From Pegoplata infirma (Eukaryota; Arthropoda; Insecta; Diptera; Anthomyiidae): 64,000 nt of DNA. The notes beneath the pieces are model-generated. The model was not told the origin of the DNA and made no database searches. It saw only the letters and a list, made by a program, of their open reading frames with translations. The translations under genes and the position numbers were made by a program. The stretch spans positions 176,150,995 to 176,214,994 of the forward strand of contig OY992536.1 in assembly GCA_963921195.1 (NCBI GenBank), in the 5' to 3' direction. How positions within the stretch are numbered: position 1 is the first letter of the stretch; every line of letters begins with the position of its first letter. Positions 1-10,349 of this stretch are shown in pieces.

Positions 1-20
1 GACAAAATAAAAATTACATA

Positions 21-952
21 TCGTGAACCTATATTCAAAATATGCCAACTCAAATTTGACCGAAATGAGTTTCCGATGGCAAATAGCTCCCCTTTGTAAT
101 ACCTATCTGTCATAAAAATTTCAGAGCAAAAAAATAATTTGTTGTCGTTTTATATCCATTTTTGTTATTCTGCTAACTCAAAGTACATATTTTTTTGGTG
201 AAAATAAATGCCAACTCCCATTTTAAATTTCCAAAAAATTTTCAAAAAATTTTTTTAAAAAAATTAGATCACATTTCTTATTGCATTTGCCATGCTGAAC
301 ACGAATCTTGTAAAGATATTGATATCTAATGACTTGTTTTCGAGATATTGCCATTTTGAAAATATCGGTAAATAATGTTTGGAAAAAAAATTGCTTATAT
401 TTATGTAACTTTCAAACTATTTATCAGATTGAAACATTATGCGTGGGGCAAATAAAGTCAATGATATAAGCTTTCAAAATAGCTTGTTTGGAGTGACCCT
501 ATTACAATACAGCGTGAGTTACAGAGTGCCAAAGTTGAACACCCTGAGATTAAAAGGCTTTCGGAGCTAGTAACTTTTAAAAATTTGCAAAGATTTTTAA
601 TTTTTTTTTCACTTTTTTTCAATTACCGTACTAAGGATAAAAAAAAACAAAAAAAAAAAAAAATTATAAAAATTTTTCAAAAAAAAATGTATTTTTATTT
701 TCCGACAAAATATGCCAACTCTAAAAAACTATTTGTTTTTTGTCATAGTAATAAATGCCAACTCAGAAAAATACGCAAACAAGTGCAAAATATAGAATTT
801 TTGGCATATGTAAAAATTATTTAGAATATTTAAACAATCTTATGGAAGGTACATTGTTTTTTGTTACAATAATTTTTCGAAATAACTAGTTTTTTAGCTC
901 TCCTGAACAGTAAGTTTCTTCGAGTTGGCATTTATTGAATATAGTTCGACGA
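21..952. mobile_element. TA-flanked MITE, TGCCAACTC family, copy 1
   Basis: Non-coding element of about 930 bp. Its ends are imperfect inverted repeats (left TCGTGAACCTATATTCAA, right the complement of TCGTCGAACTATATTCAA), and both sides carry a TA dinucleotide, the target duplication of Tc1/mariner-type elements. A second copy lies at 33993-34922 with the same ends and the same TA flanks, which fixes the borders. The motif ATGCCAACTC occurs near both ends and several times inside, in both orientations. No credible ORF: the 79-codon frame at 585-824 is homopolymer-derived. Mobilised presumably by an unlinked transposase (inference). Confidence 0.75.
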
Positions 953-954
953 TA

Positions 955-1385
955 TCATCTATGAAAAATTATATAAAAACTGAAAAAATTTAAAAATACA
1001 AAAGTTTGGATCCCAATATTTCGTAAACCATTACAAATTTCAAAATTTAAAGAGCACACATGAATTCAGCTACCCTAAATCCATAAAGGACGCAAATTTC
1101 AATGAGGTTAGATAATTATTTTCACATTTTGACCGGGACTTTTTATTTTCGATCTACTGAGGCCAAATGAGTACCAATTTTTAAATTTCTGAAAATTTTA
1201 TTAAACACTGTACAACAATTTCAAACTTTTCGTGAATTTCGTACATTTTACGAACGTTTTCGTACATATAAAGCACGATTTTTTTTTGGTGTAAGTATCC
1301 AAACTACAATTGTTTTACATTTTATTTATTAAATAAGAGTCCCCGCACAACAATGAGGAGCGGTTGACGTTTTCGGTCATGTGTG
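955..1385. other. AT-rich stretch, nothing recognised
   Basis: Low-complexity AT-rich DNA between the TA-flanked MITE and the palindrome pair. It includes a short run of the words TTTCGT and TACGAA near 1225-1275 that recur at 16.1-18.1 kb, so it may be a scrap of that repeat family. No ORF or structured motif that I can defend. Confidence 0.4.
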
Positions 1386-1740
1386 AGTATAGTTTACAAC
1401 CTGTTGTAAATAGAGCCGCAGGTGAAAACTTGTTTGTTACCGAAAATTTAAAAGATTTAACTGTTGTAAAAAGCGCCGCAGGCGAAAATTAGTACCAAAA
1501 ATCGCCGCGATTTTTGGTACCAAATTTTCGCCTGCGGCGCTTTTCGCAACAAATTTGTTTGTTACCGAAAATTTAAAAGATTTAATTAGCACTTGTTGTA
1601 AAAAGCGCCGCAGGCAAAAATTTGGTACCAAAAATCGCGGCGATTTTTGGTACCAAATTTTTGCCTGCGGCGCTTTTTACAACAAGTGCTAATTAAATCT
1701 TTTAAATTTTCACCTGTGGTGCTTTTTCCAACAATATTGT
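1386..1740. repeat. Pair of adjacent long palindromes (GCGCCGCAGGC family)
   Basis: Two palindromes share the same core words (GCGCCGCAGGC, TTGGTACCAAAAATCGC). The first is centred near 1508 with arms of about 50 bp and some mismatches. The second, 1567-1711, is a perfect inverted repeat by my reading: 72-bp arms around a single central base at 1639. The outer sequence repeats the same words at 1410-1470, so this is probably a compound foldback MITE. The apparent ORFs here on both strands are by-products of the symmetry. Confidence 0.8.
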
Positions 1741-2029
1741 ATGTTATCGAAAAAGTTTCTATGTTATCGAAAAACACAACGCGTTGGATATTTTCACGTG
1801 AGCCGTTTTTTTTTAACAATTTTGTATTCAAACGAAAATATTTTCGGCTGCAGTGCGCTCTTAACTCAAAAATTCTTGCCAGTTTTGGTAGAAAATTTTC
1901 TGAAATATACAAATTTGTTAGAAAGCACTGCGTCCAAAAATTTGGTACCAAAATCACGAAGAATTTTATTTTATTAATAATAATATTCTATAAGTCAAAA
2001 TGTTTCAGATACATCCACCAACAATGAAA

Positions 2030-2250
2030 TAATAGTGGGAGTTATTTCATTGCTATTGTAGTGGAAGTTATTTCATATGAAAGAAGTCCCAACGAAAATT
2101 ATGAAATAACTCCCAACAAAAATGATAAAAGTCCCACTAAATTGGGAGTTACTTCAAATGAAATAACTCCCAACTTTGTATGGAGTTTTTTTTGGGACTT
2201 TTTTCATTTTTTAGGTGGGAGTTATTTCATGTGGGAGTTATTTCGTGTCG
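2030..2250. repeat. Cluster of GGGAGTTATTTCAT boxes in both orientations
   Basis: Within about 220 bp the 14-mer GGGAGTTATTTCAT or its complement ATGAAATAACTCCC appears roughly eight times, some copies with one mismatch, head-to-head and tail-to-tail (for example near 2037, 2065, 2102, 2145, 2160, 2217 and 2232). Spacing is irregular, so it is not a simple tandem array. It may be the subterminal repeat region of a MITE or a cluster of protein-binding sites. No flanking duplication was identified. Confidence 0.6.
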
Positions 2251-2369
2251 CCCATACTGATTACCCTCGGTAATCCTGTATGCATGTGTTGTTGTCGCAA
2301 ATATTTCTATTCACGTTATAATACCATATTAGGGGTATTAACCATGGCGTGCTAACCATTTTGTTCAAA

Positions 2370-3178
2370 TTCTGATAAATTTTTATTAAAAAATAAAAAT
2401 TGTTTTATTCGACCTTTAAAATATTATATTTTGAGTAGGTTTATTCTAGCTCGAGGTCATTATTTCCTTTACTAATTAAAACTATGATATTCTGAAAGAA
2501 AAATTTTCAAGAAAATTATTTTACTGTTTTAAATTTATTTATGTTGGTCATTTTTTGCAGGACTTAATCGACCCGTGTTTCGGGATTTGTCAGATCCCAT
2601 TGTCAAGATTATTTAGCAAAAATAAAAATTTGATTATTAACGATTGTCATTAGAGACCCTTTGCTACTTGTAGTATAGGGTTTTATTTTTGCTAAATAAT
2701 CTTGACAATGGGATCTGACAAATCCCGTAACACGTGTCGATTAAGTCTTGCAAAAAATGACCAACATAAATAAATTTAAAACAGAAAAATAGTTTTCTTG
2801 AAAATTATTCGGTAGAATAAGTAATATACATATTTGAATATTGGATTTCATAAAAATTCTGTAATTCTCTTGAATTTTATTGCGTCAACAACACGTATAA
2901 GTAATGAATTTTTGCGAAACTAACAAATTTTCGTTACTCATACGCGATGTTGACACAATAAAATACCAGAGAATTACAGAATTTTTATGAAATCTAATAT
3001 TCAAATGCAATTTTCTAGAAAAATACGGAAAACTTTCTCCTGAATTTTCATAGAATATCATAGTTTTAATTAGTAAAGGAAATAATGACCTCGAGCAAGG
3101 ATAAACCTACTCAAAATATAATGTTTTAAAGGTCGAATAAAATAATTTTTATTTCTTAAAAAAAATTTATCAGAATTT
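2370..3178. mobile_element. Nested foldback element
   Basis: Outer arms 2370-2640 and about 2670-3178 are complementary (for example GACCTTTAAAATATTATATTTTG at 2411 pairs with CAAAATATAATGTTTTAAAGGTC near 3114). The inner arms meet at a loop near 2650 containing AACGATTGTCATTAGAGACC. The right arm is interrupted at about 2807-3050 by an unrelated 216-bp palindromic element. A partial copy of the inner arm and loop occurs at 39392-39590, so this is a dispersed family. No coding potential. Confidence 0.75.
2833..3048. mobile_element. 216-bp palindromic MITE, copy 1 (inside a foldback arm)
   Basis: Runs from TTTGAATATTGGATTTCAT to CTCCTGAATTTT, with inner inverted repeats GGATTTCATAAAAATTCTGT and ACAGAATTTTTATGAAATC around a spacer containing AACACGTATAAGTAATG. 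A near-identical stretch of the same length lies at 5176-5391 in a different context, which shows it is a mobile unit. It interrupts the right arm of the surrounding foldback. Confidence 0.7.
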
Positions 3179-3180
3179 TT

Positions 3181-4051
3181 CAAGGACCCAAAATAACTAT
3201 TATCAAAATTTAAAAATCCGAAAAAATTTGCCATTTTTAATAGTTATTCAAAAAAATTGATTCATAATTATTATGAACAAGTTAAAAAATAATAATTGGA
3301 GCATAACTATTATTATCCAATTAATATTTTTTTTATTGATTTATAATAGTTATGAATAACTCAGTGGGAAAAATCTTACGCATAACTATTATATTTTAAT
3401 GATATTTTTAAAAATTGGATTTTAATAGTTATATCCAATTTTTATTTCAAAAATAACTATTATTTTTTTTTTTTTTAATGAACACGTTTTTGGCAATCAA
3501 TTTTTTTAAAATAATCACCATAGGGTGTTGTTGTTATTTTATTTTTGGTTTTTGTTCAATAATATTTGTAAAATTGAATCAAAAATCTTTTAATTTGTAA
3601 TATTACTTTTTCTTTGAATTTGAGGTTTATTTTTTTTTAAAAACCTAAAATTTTTTGGAGTGAACATTTTTTATTTCTGTTTTGGAAAAAAAAAAATAAT
3701 AATATTTAAGTTTTTTAATGCAAAGTCAAAACTCGTTAAGAGCACCAAAAATAAAAACGCAATTTTTTTTTTTTTAATTTTTTTAAATAACTATTACGGC
3801 ATAATTATTATGAGCAACTTTTTGCTAAATTTCTTATGCGTAACTATTAAAAAATAAATTTTAAATATTTATCAAAAAGTAATAGTTATGGTTAAGAAAT
3901 ATATTTTTTTCTTATCCATAATTATTATCATTTCAGAAAAAAAATATTACTTAAAAAATAATAGTTATGAATAAGAAAAAAAATTAAAATTGACTTGTAA
4001 TAGTTATGACTTAAGGAATTCGCCATAAAACTTATAATAGTTAAGTCCTTG
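3181..4051. mobile_element. hAT-type MITE, ATAACTATTAT family
   Basis: Flanked by the exact 8-bp duplication GAATTTTT (3173-3180 and 4052-4059). Inverted termini are CAAGGACCCAAAATAACTAT (left) and the complement of CAAGGACTTAACTATTAT (right); both fit the hAT terminal consensus YARNG. The 871-bp interior is filled with the motif ATAACTATTAT/ATAATAGTTAT in both orientations, which starts inside the terminal repeat. No transposase; short frames inside are AT-rich noise. It inserted at the edge of the foldback to its left. Confidence 0.85.
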
Positions 4052-4070
4052 GAATTTTTATTATGTATAA

Positions 4071-5018
4071 TAGAGTGTCCCTTATTTTGGAAATGTAGGA
4101 AATGTTGAGACGGTACCCCCTCATTTTTTTCCTTTTGACTAAAAAATAACTCAGGAAAAATTTTACGCCCCTACGACCACGCCTTTCCTACGCGACGGGG
4201 CCGTAAAGAGCGGGGCCTTAAAAATCATTTTTCCATACAAAGCAAAAAAATTTTTTTTCGATTTTTAATTTTTTTGTTATTAATTATAATATTACTTGAT
4301 TAGCTTATTCACGACAAAAAATTTGATTTTGATGGGATGAGGCTTTCAGTTCTAAAAAGTTTTTCGAAAAAAAAAATTTAGAGCTTTTGGGGTCCTACAG
4401 TAAAAATTTTTTAAAAAATATTTTTTTTTAGTTTTGACAAGCAACCGTTTTAGTTGAATTGTTGCTTTTAATGATATATTTTCATAAAAAAATATTATTC
4501 CTATCTGTGACATCTTTATCGTGATCTAAAAAAGGGTAAAAAATGCATTTTTGATGTTTTTCGATACACGATCAAGATGTCACAGATATGAATAATATTT
4601 TTTTATGAATATATACCATTAAAAGCAACATTACAACTAAAACCGTTGCTTGTCAAAACTAAAAAAAAAAAAATTTTAAAAAATTTTTACTGTAGGACCC
4701 CAAAAGCTCTAAATTTTTTTTTTCGAAAAATTTTTTAGAACTGAAAGCCTCATCCCATCAAAATCAAATTTTTTGTCGTGAATAAGCTAATCAAGTAATA
4801 TTATAATTAATAACAAAAAAATTAAAAATCAAAAAAAAAATTTTTGGTTTGTATGGAAAAATTATTTTTAAGGCCCCGTTCTTTAAGGCCCCGTCGCGTA
4901 GGGAAGGCTTGGTCGTAGGGGCGTAAATTTTTTCCTGAGTTATTTTTTGGTCAAAAGGAAAAAAATGAGGGGGTACCGTCTCAACATTTCCAACATTTCC
5001 AAAATAAGGGACACTCTA
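4071..5018. mobile_element. hAT-type foldback MITE, TAGAGTGTCCC ends
   Basis: A 948-bp near-complete palindrome: the left half (4071-4540) is the complement of the right half (4550-5018), including GC-rich words such as CGCGACGGGGCC. Termini are TAGAGTGTCCC and GGGACACTCTA. An exact 8-bp duplication ATGTATAA lies at 4063-4070 and 5019-5026. TAGAG fits YARNG, and the duplication fits the hAT target preference nTnnnnAn. It sits only 11 bp beyond the right duplication border of the previous MITE. No ORF. Confidence 0.88.
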
Positions 5019-5175
5019 ATGTATAATTTTCAGAAACTGTTCTAATTTTTTTTTTATCAATTTATCAATTTATCAAAACTCGGGTCATTTAGTGTTTTTT
5101 TAAAGTTTAGGTGTTTGTCTTCCATGCAAAAAAATAATCAAGAGGGCATTTTTCATATTTTTCGAGAAAATCCCA

Positions 5176-5391
5176 TTTGAATATTGGATTTCATAAAAAT
5201 TCTGTAATTCTCTTGTATTTTATTGTGTCAACAACGCGTAAAAGTAATGAATTTTTGCGAACCTAACGAATTTTCGTTACTCATGCGCGATGTTGACACA
5301 ATAAAATACCAGATAATTACAAAATTTTTATGAAATCAAATATTCAAATGCAATTTTCTAGAAAAATACGGAAAACTCTCTCCTGAATTTT
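5176..5391. mobile_element. 216-bp palindromic MITE, copy 2
   Basis: Same start (TTTGAATATTGGATTTC) and end (CTCTCCTGAATTTT) as 2833-3048, with scattered substitutions. The same internal inverted repeats are present. Flanking sequence differs from copy 1, confirming independent insertion. No obvious target duplication was read. Confidence 0.7.
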
Positions 5392-7017
5392 ATTGTATGA
5401 GTAGACAAACTTCTAAACTTAAAAAAATATGTGACCGTATCTTTGATAAATTTACTTTTTTAAAAAATTAAAAATTTCAGAATGGGTTCTGAAAATTTTC
5501 CAAAATAAAAAAAAATTTAATCGATAGATCATTAAAATATAAAGAAGAATGCAAATTTGTGAAGAAATGTAAAATTGTGGTGCATTTACTTTCGAAAAAT
5601 ATTTAATCAAGGGAACTCGACACAAATGTGACCATTTTTTCAATATTGAACCATGCCTTCTTAGCCCATTTTTTGAAAAATTTCAAAAACAAAAACGCAA
5701 TTTTCTTAGTTCCATATAGGGTTATCCATACCACCTATTCAGACATCATGGGACACATATTTCTTTCGCTGGACATTTTGTGTTGAACGCCTCATGTGTT
5801 TAATGCATTATTTACCTTAGTTAAAAAAAATATTTCATATTCTTATTGTTCAATTCAATCAGTTTTAAAACAAAACTTTTAAAAAAAGTCAAAACACATT
5901 TCTGACTTTATATGATTTTAAAGTCGCCAAATCCTAATGGTTTTAGTTGTTGAAAACTTTTAAAATAATGATGATTTAAAATTTCCTTATTGAGTAATTT
6001 ACCTGTTTTGAATGCAGCATTGGCAATGCAAAAACAACTTTTCTATGTTTTAGATATAACAAATTTTCTCTCACAGAAAAATGTTGTAAAGTAATAAAAA
6101 CATAGAACTGTTAAATAACATAACAACAACATGTTACTGCTACTTTTGCAGGAAAAATCAAAAACATAGCAAACTCAAATTCTCTTTTAAAATATTTCTG
6201 CACAAACCATGTCATACAGATACTGATTTCCTAAAATATATTAGAATACAAAAATCAAAACATGTTAAAAGTGGCAAAGCTGCACAACAAAATGCTAAAG
6301 TTTATTATTCTATGATAAATGCTTGTGAAGTACCCATAAAAGGTGCGCCAGAAAAAATATTTCTACAATAAATATTAGGTTTATTAAAAAATCACAAAAG
6401 AAAAACAAAACAAAAATCGTAAATGAAAACAAAATTTGATATGTAAAATGAATGCCTGAAAAGTAAATATCCACCACATATAAACAAGAAATGTAATCAA
6501 AATGAAATGAAATAAATTCTGTCAACTTGTATGCGAATAAAGTGTTTTTCCAGCTTTTTATCACAAAAAAATAATAATAAATTTGTTACTTAAAGACTAT
6601 TCTGGCTGCATGATTGAATTTAAATGTATCATACAAATGGTATGTTGATTTAAGTTTTAATATTTTTTTTAATTTTTTATTGCAAATGTTGTAGCCGCTT
6701 GTTTTTAAGAAAAAAAAGCAAATTTGGAAGAACTATTTTTTTTTTTCAATAATTTTACGTCACTGAATATCTCAAAAAATTTCAAATCCATAGTTAATAC
6801 ATAGAGAAATAAAGTAAAGAGATTGTAATTGGTTCAACTCTTTTTTTTCTCTCTCACGCGAAATCTGTCTGGGATCAAGTAAAATTTTTGGTCTTTTAAT
6901 GTCATGAAATTTGTACTTTATTTGCACTTTTAATATTTATTTTTAATTATATTGAATCATTAACATTTTAAGAACGTAAATTTCATAAATTTGTTTTGTT
7001 AAAAACAATATTGTTAT
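5392..7017. other. AT-rich DNA without recognised genes
   Basis: About 1.6 kb with only short AT-driven frames. The stretch 5720-5830 (words CGCTGGACATTTTGTGTTGAA and CGCCTCATGTGTTTAATG) has a diverged relative at 40370-40440, so it includes an old dispersed repeat. The 84-codon minus-strand frame at 6310-6564 is a hydrophobic Phe/Ile-rich translation of AT-rich sequence and is not credible as a gene. Confidence 0.5.
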
Positions 7018-8415
7018 AAAAGTGTTTTTTTTTTTTAAAGAAAACAAAAAGCCTTTTTTTAATTTCTCTTTCAACCTTCATTCTATTAATCCAGACAGCT
7101 AATGTTTGAGTATTTGAGGTGCATGCCTAGCCTCTGGTTTGGATTCTTCTGATTGGTGCGTATGATTATCATTGAATTATGGTTTAGTTTAATATTACTC
7201 ATACGCCAAGAGGCACAGCACAATTGAAGTTTTTTAATTATAACTCTTGAACGGATCGGCATATTTAAACATGTTTTACAGTTTTAGAAAATAGAAACTT
7301 AGCGAATTATTCTGTATGTAATTCCGAGGAATTACTGTTAATACCATACAGAAGGTAAATTTTGTTAACTTATCAACAAAAAAATATAAAGTTTTTTTTC
7401 CAAATTTCCTGTTTTTTAGCCTCCATTTTTTTAAATTTTTAGAAAAAACAGCAGTTATATTAAATTTAAGATAAAGAAGATTTCGATTTTGTATATCCGA
7501 TTAAGAGAAGATGTTTTATTAAAAAATTTTCAGATTTTAAATTAAAATTAACTAGCTAAATTCAAAAAGACACAATTTTCTTCTTCAATCAGAAAAACAC
7601 AAACAACAAATTAAATACACTTGGCTTACGCCGAAAAAATATAATAAATCAAAAAATTATAATTTTTCTTTCAAAATCCCCAAATTTAAATAGATTTTAT
7701 GTGTAAAAACTTAAAAGTTCTGAAAAAAAATTGTAAAGAAAAGTCTGATTCAGAAATTAATACTATATTTGCAATTTTTGGAATTTAAAAGTTATTCAAT
7801 TATCAACTTCACATTTTCAGAATTATAAAAAGTTCTTAAACTCCTAGATTTTGTTCATATTCGTTGTCACAGTTGGTGGCCTCTAAAGCATATTCGTGCA
7901 GAAATTTTCTAAGATTCTGCTATATAAGGCACTTAAAACATTTTTTGTATAGAAAATTCTCGGATTCTGATAAATATTTTTATTTTCAATAAATCGAAAC
8001 AAATATAAAAATAATCAAATATTTCTGGAATGAAAAAAATATTTCATTAATGGGTCTTTTTCAGTTTCTAAGACATTTTTGAACAGAAAAGTTTGAAAAT
8101 TTTAAACATATTTTCCACAGAAAAGTTCTAAATTCTGAGACATTTTACGTATAGGAAATTTCTCAGCACTTTTCGAGAAGAAAAATTTTCAGATACTGGG
8201 ACTTTTTCGTATTGAGAATTAATCAGATTCTATTTTTCCTTTAGAAAATGTCTTTGATTTTGAGACATTTTTCCTATAAAAAAATTCTCAGATTTTGAGA
8301 CTTTTTTCTTATAAAATAATATCTTCTCCTTAAGAAAAAGTCTCACATTCTGAAACATTTTTTTCTAAAGAAAAAGTCTCAGATTCTCAATAAATTTCCT
8401 ATAGAAAAAGCCTCA
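7018..8415. repeat. Large duplicated segment, copy A, left part
   Basis: Collinear with 23156-25258: shared landmarks in order are AAAACAAAAAGCC, CCAGACAGCTAATGTTTGAG, TGCATGCCTAGCC, TCTTGAACGGATC, GTAATTCCGAGGAATTAC and then a TCAGA-type array. Copy B carries a hAT MITE at 23406-24121, where copy A has the uninterrupted sequence AATTATAACTCTTGAACGG at about 7236-7255, an empty site. The homology then jumps: copy A resumes matching only at 17631. No gene recognised in either copy. Confidence 0.8.
7890..8415. repeat. TCAGA-type degenerate tandem array, block 1
   Basis: Tandem array of about 33-35-bp units of the type TCTCAGATTCTGAGACATTTTT followed by CCTATAGAAAAA. The unit contains the palindromic word GTCTCAGAATCTGAGAC. 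Units are strongly diverged. Related blocks occur at 17640-18880, 24830-25690, 27450-28240, 36960-37440 and 57370-58660. Confidence 0.75.
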
Positions 8416-9014
8416 CACTCAAAAAATTATGTAGTTAAATTCCAGTGAATATTTACTTAAAACAAATGAAATTTTGTTTAAAAACCATTCCACTGATTTT
8501 TCATTTAAAATAAAATCATATTACAGTAAATTTTTAGTGTTAATTTAACAAAAACATTAAAAAACTATTGAATATTAACTTATGGTGTGTTTTTTTCGAT
8601 TTTTTTATATGTAACTATAGGTGTGTTTTTTTCGAGTTTGTTATAAAATTCCCATACAAAATTAAGTAGATATACACTTGACAAGTAGGGATATTTATAT
8701 ATTCTAAAAAGTTTAGTATTTATAAAAAGTGGTGCCAAATCTTGAAATTTTCGTTTATATCACTTACCAACACTATTTTTTATTTTGAAAAGTCAAATAA
8801 ATTAATAAATAAATTACAAAAATAAGTTTGAAAAATTCTAATTCACAACAAAAAAAATAAATATTACAATTATTTTGTAAATTTTAATAATTAAATAAAA
8901 ATAACTTCAAAATCAAATAATAAATAATAAAGTGATACCAAGTGCATTCAATAAAAAACAAGAGCTGCCAAATTTTTATAGATAAGTAGTGATACCGTTT
9001 TTTTTCAAGTAGTT
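8416..9014. other. AT-rich stretch before the Helitron-like end
   Basis: Contains two copies of the word GGTGTGTTTTTTTCGA (about 8584 and 8620) and two spaced copies of an AGTGATACC-like word near 8930 and 8986, but no unit I can delimit. It begins where the homology between the duplicated segments breaks, so it is the left edge of the 9-kb block unique to copy A. Confidence 0.4.
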
Positions 9015-9015
9015 A

Positions 9016-10200
9016 TCTATATATATAAAAGAGTAGGGTGAGTGAGTGACTGACTGACTGATTCATCATCGCCCAGCCCAAACCGCTGAAGATAGAGACT
9101 TGAAATTTGGACTGTATGTTCACCTCCCGGAATATAGATCCACTAAGGCTGGATTTTTGCCAGTGTTGATTCTAAGGGGGTAAAAAGGGTAAAAAACTGT
9201 ACTTTTGGTACTTTTTATATCTCCCGAAATAATGGTCATAGAGACTTGAAATTTGGATTGTATGTTCACCTCCCGGAACATAGATCCACTAAGGCTGGAC
9301 TTTTGCCAGTGTTGATTCTAAGGGGGTAAAAAGGTTAAAAAACTGTACTTTTGGTACTTTTTATATCTCATGAAATAATGGTCATAGAGACTTGAAATTT
9401 GAACTGTATGTTCACATCCTGGAATATAGATCCAGTAAGGCTGGATTTTTTGCCAGTGTTGATTCTAAGGGGGTAAAAAGGGTAAAAAACTGTACTTTTG
9501 GTACTTTTTATGTTACCTTAAATAATGTTCACAGAGTCTTGAAATTTGGACTGTATGTTGACCTTTCGGAATTTAGATTCACTAAGGCTGGAATTTTGTC
9601 AATGTTGTTTTGAGGAGGGTAAAAAGGGTAAAAAACGGTACTTTTGGTACTTTTTATATCTCCTGAAATATTGGCCATAGAGACTTGAAATTTGAACTGT
9701 ATGTTCACCTCCCGGAACATAGATCCACTAAGGCTGGATTTTCCCAATGTTGATTCTAAGGGGGTAAAAAGGGTAAAAAACTTTACTTTTGGTACTTTTT
9801 ATATCTCCTGATATAATGGTCCTAGACTCTTGAAATTTGGAATAATATCCACTAAGGCTGGTTTTTTGGCCAATGTTGATTCAACGGGGGTAAAATGGGT
9901 AAAAAAGTGCACTTTTGGTACTTTTTTTTATTTACTGAAATAATGGTCAACTTGAAATTTGGAATGTAGGATCTTTTGCTAAAAAAACAATATGGAAAGG
10001 TACTTTTTGAAAATTTTGATTCTAAGAGGGATAAAAGAAGTAAAAAGTGTACTTTTGGTACTTTTTTTATTTCTTATAATTATGGTCATAGAAACTTGAA
10101 ATTTGGAATGTAGGATCCTTCGGTGAAAAAAACATTCTGGAAAAAGTACTTTATGGAAAACTAGTCGCATAGCCTGTCCCTGCCAGGCGGAACACCAAAT
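9016..10200 (+). mobile_element. Helitron-like 5' end followed by ~145-bp tandem repeats
   Basis: The block starts TCTATATATATAAAAGAG directly after an A, matching the A^TC insertion junction and the TCTATATATATAA start common in insect Helitrons. It continues with GTGAGTGAGTGACTGACTGA and AACCGCTGAAGATAGAGACTTG. From about 9085 a unit of about 145 bp is repeated some seven to eight times (landmarks: GACTTGAAATTTGG, CACTAAGGCTGGA, TTCTAAGGGGGTAAAAAGGG, TTTTGGTACTTTTTATATCTCC). The apparent ORFs at 9392 and 9529 lie in the repeats. No Rep/helicase sequence is present, so it would be non-autonomous. Confidence 0.55.
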
Positions 10201-10349
10201 CACTTTTCTCAATAATTATAATTGTTTACAAAACTTTATAAAAAAAATTAGTTTGTGCTTCAAAAATTTAATATTGCTAGATTGAGTTACATCAATATAT
10301 TGCCCAAAAAACTTTAATTAGTATAAAATGTTTTATTGTTAAATTTTAG

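Noticed and set aside
1586..2027. ORFs of 123 and 126 codons on opposite strands
   Set aside because: They run through a perfect palindrome and therefore share the same peptide start; this is symmetry, not coding.
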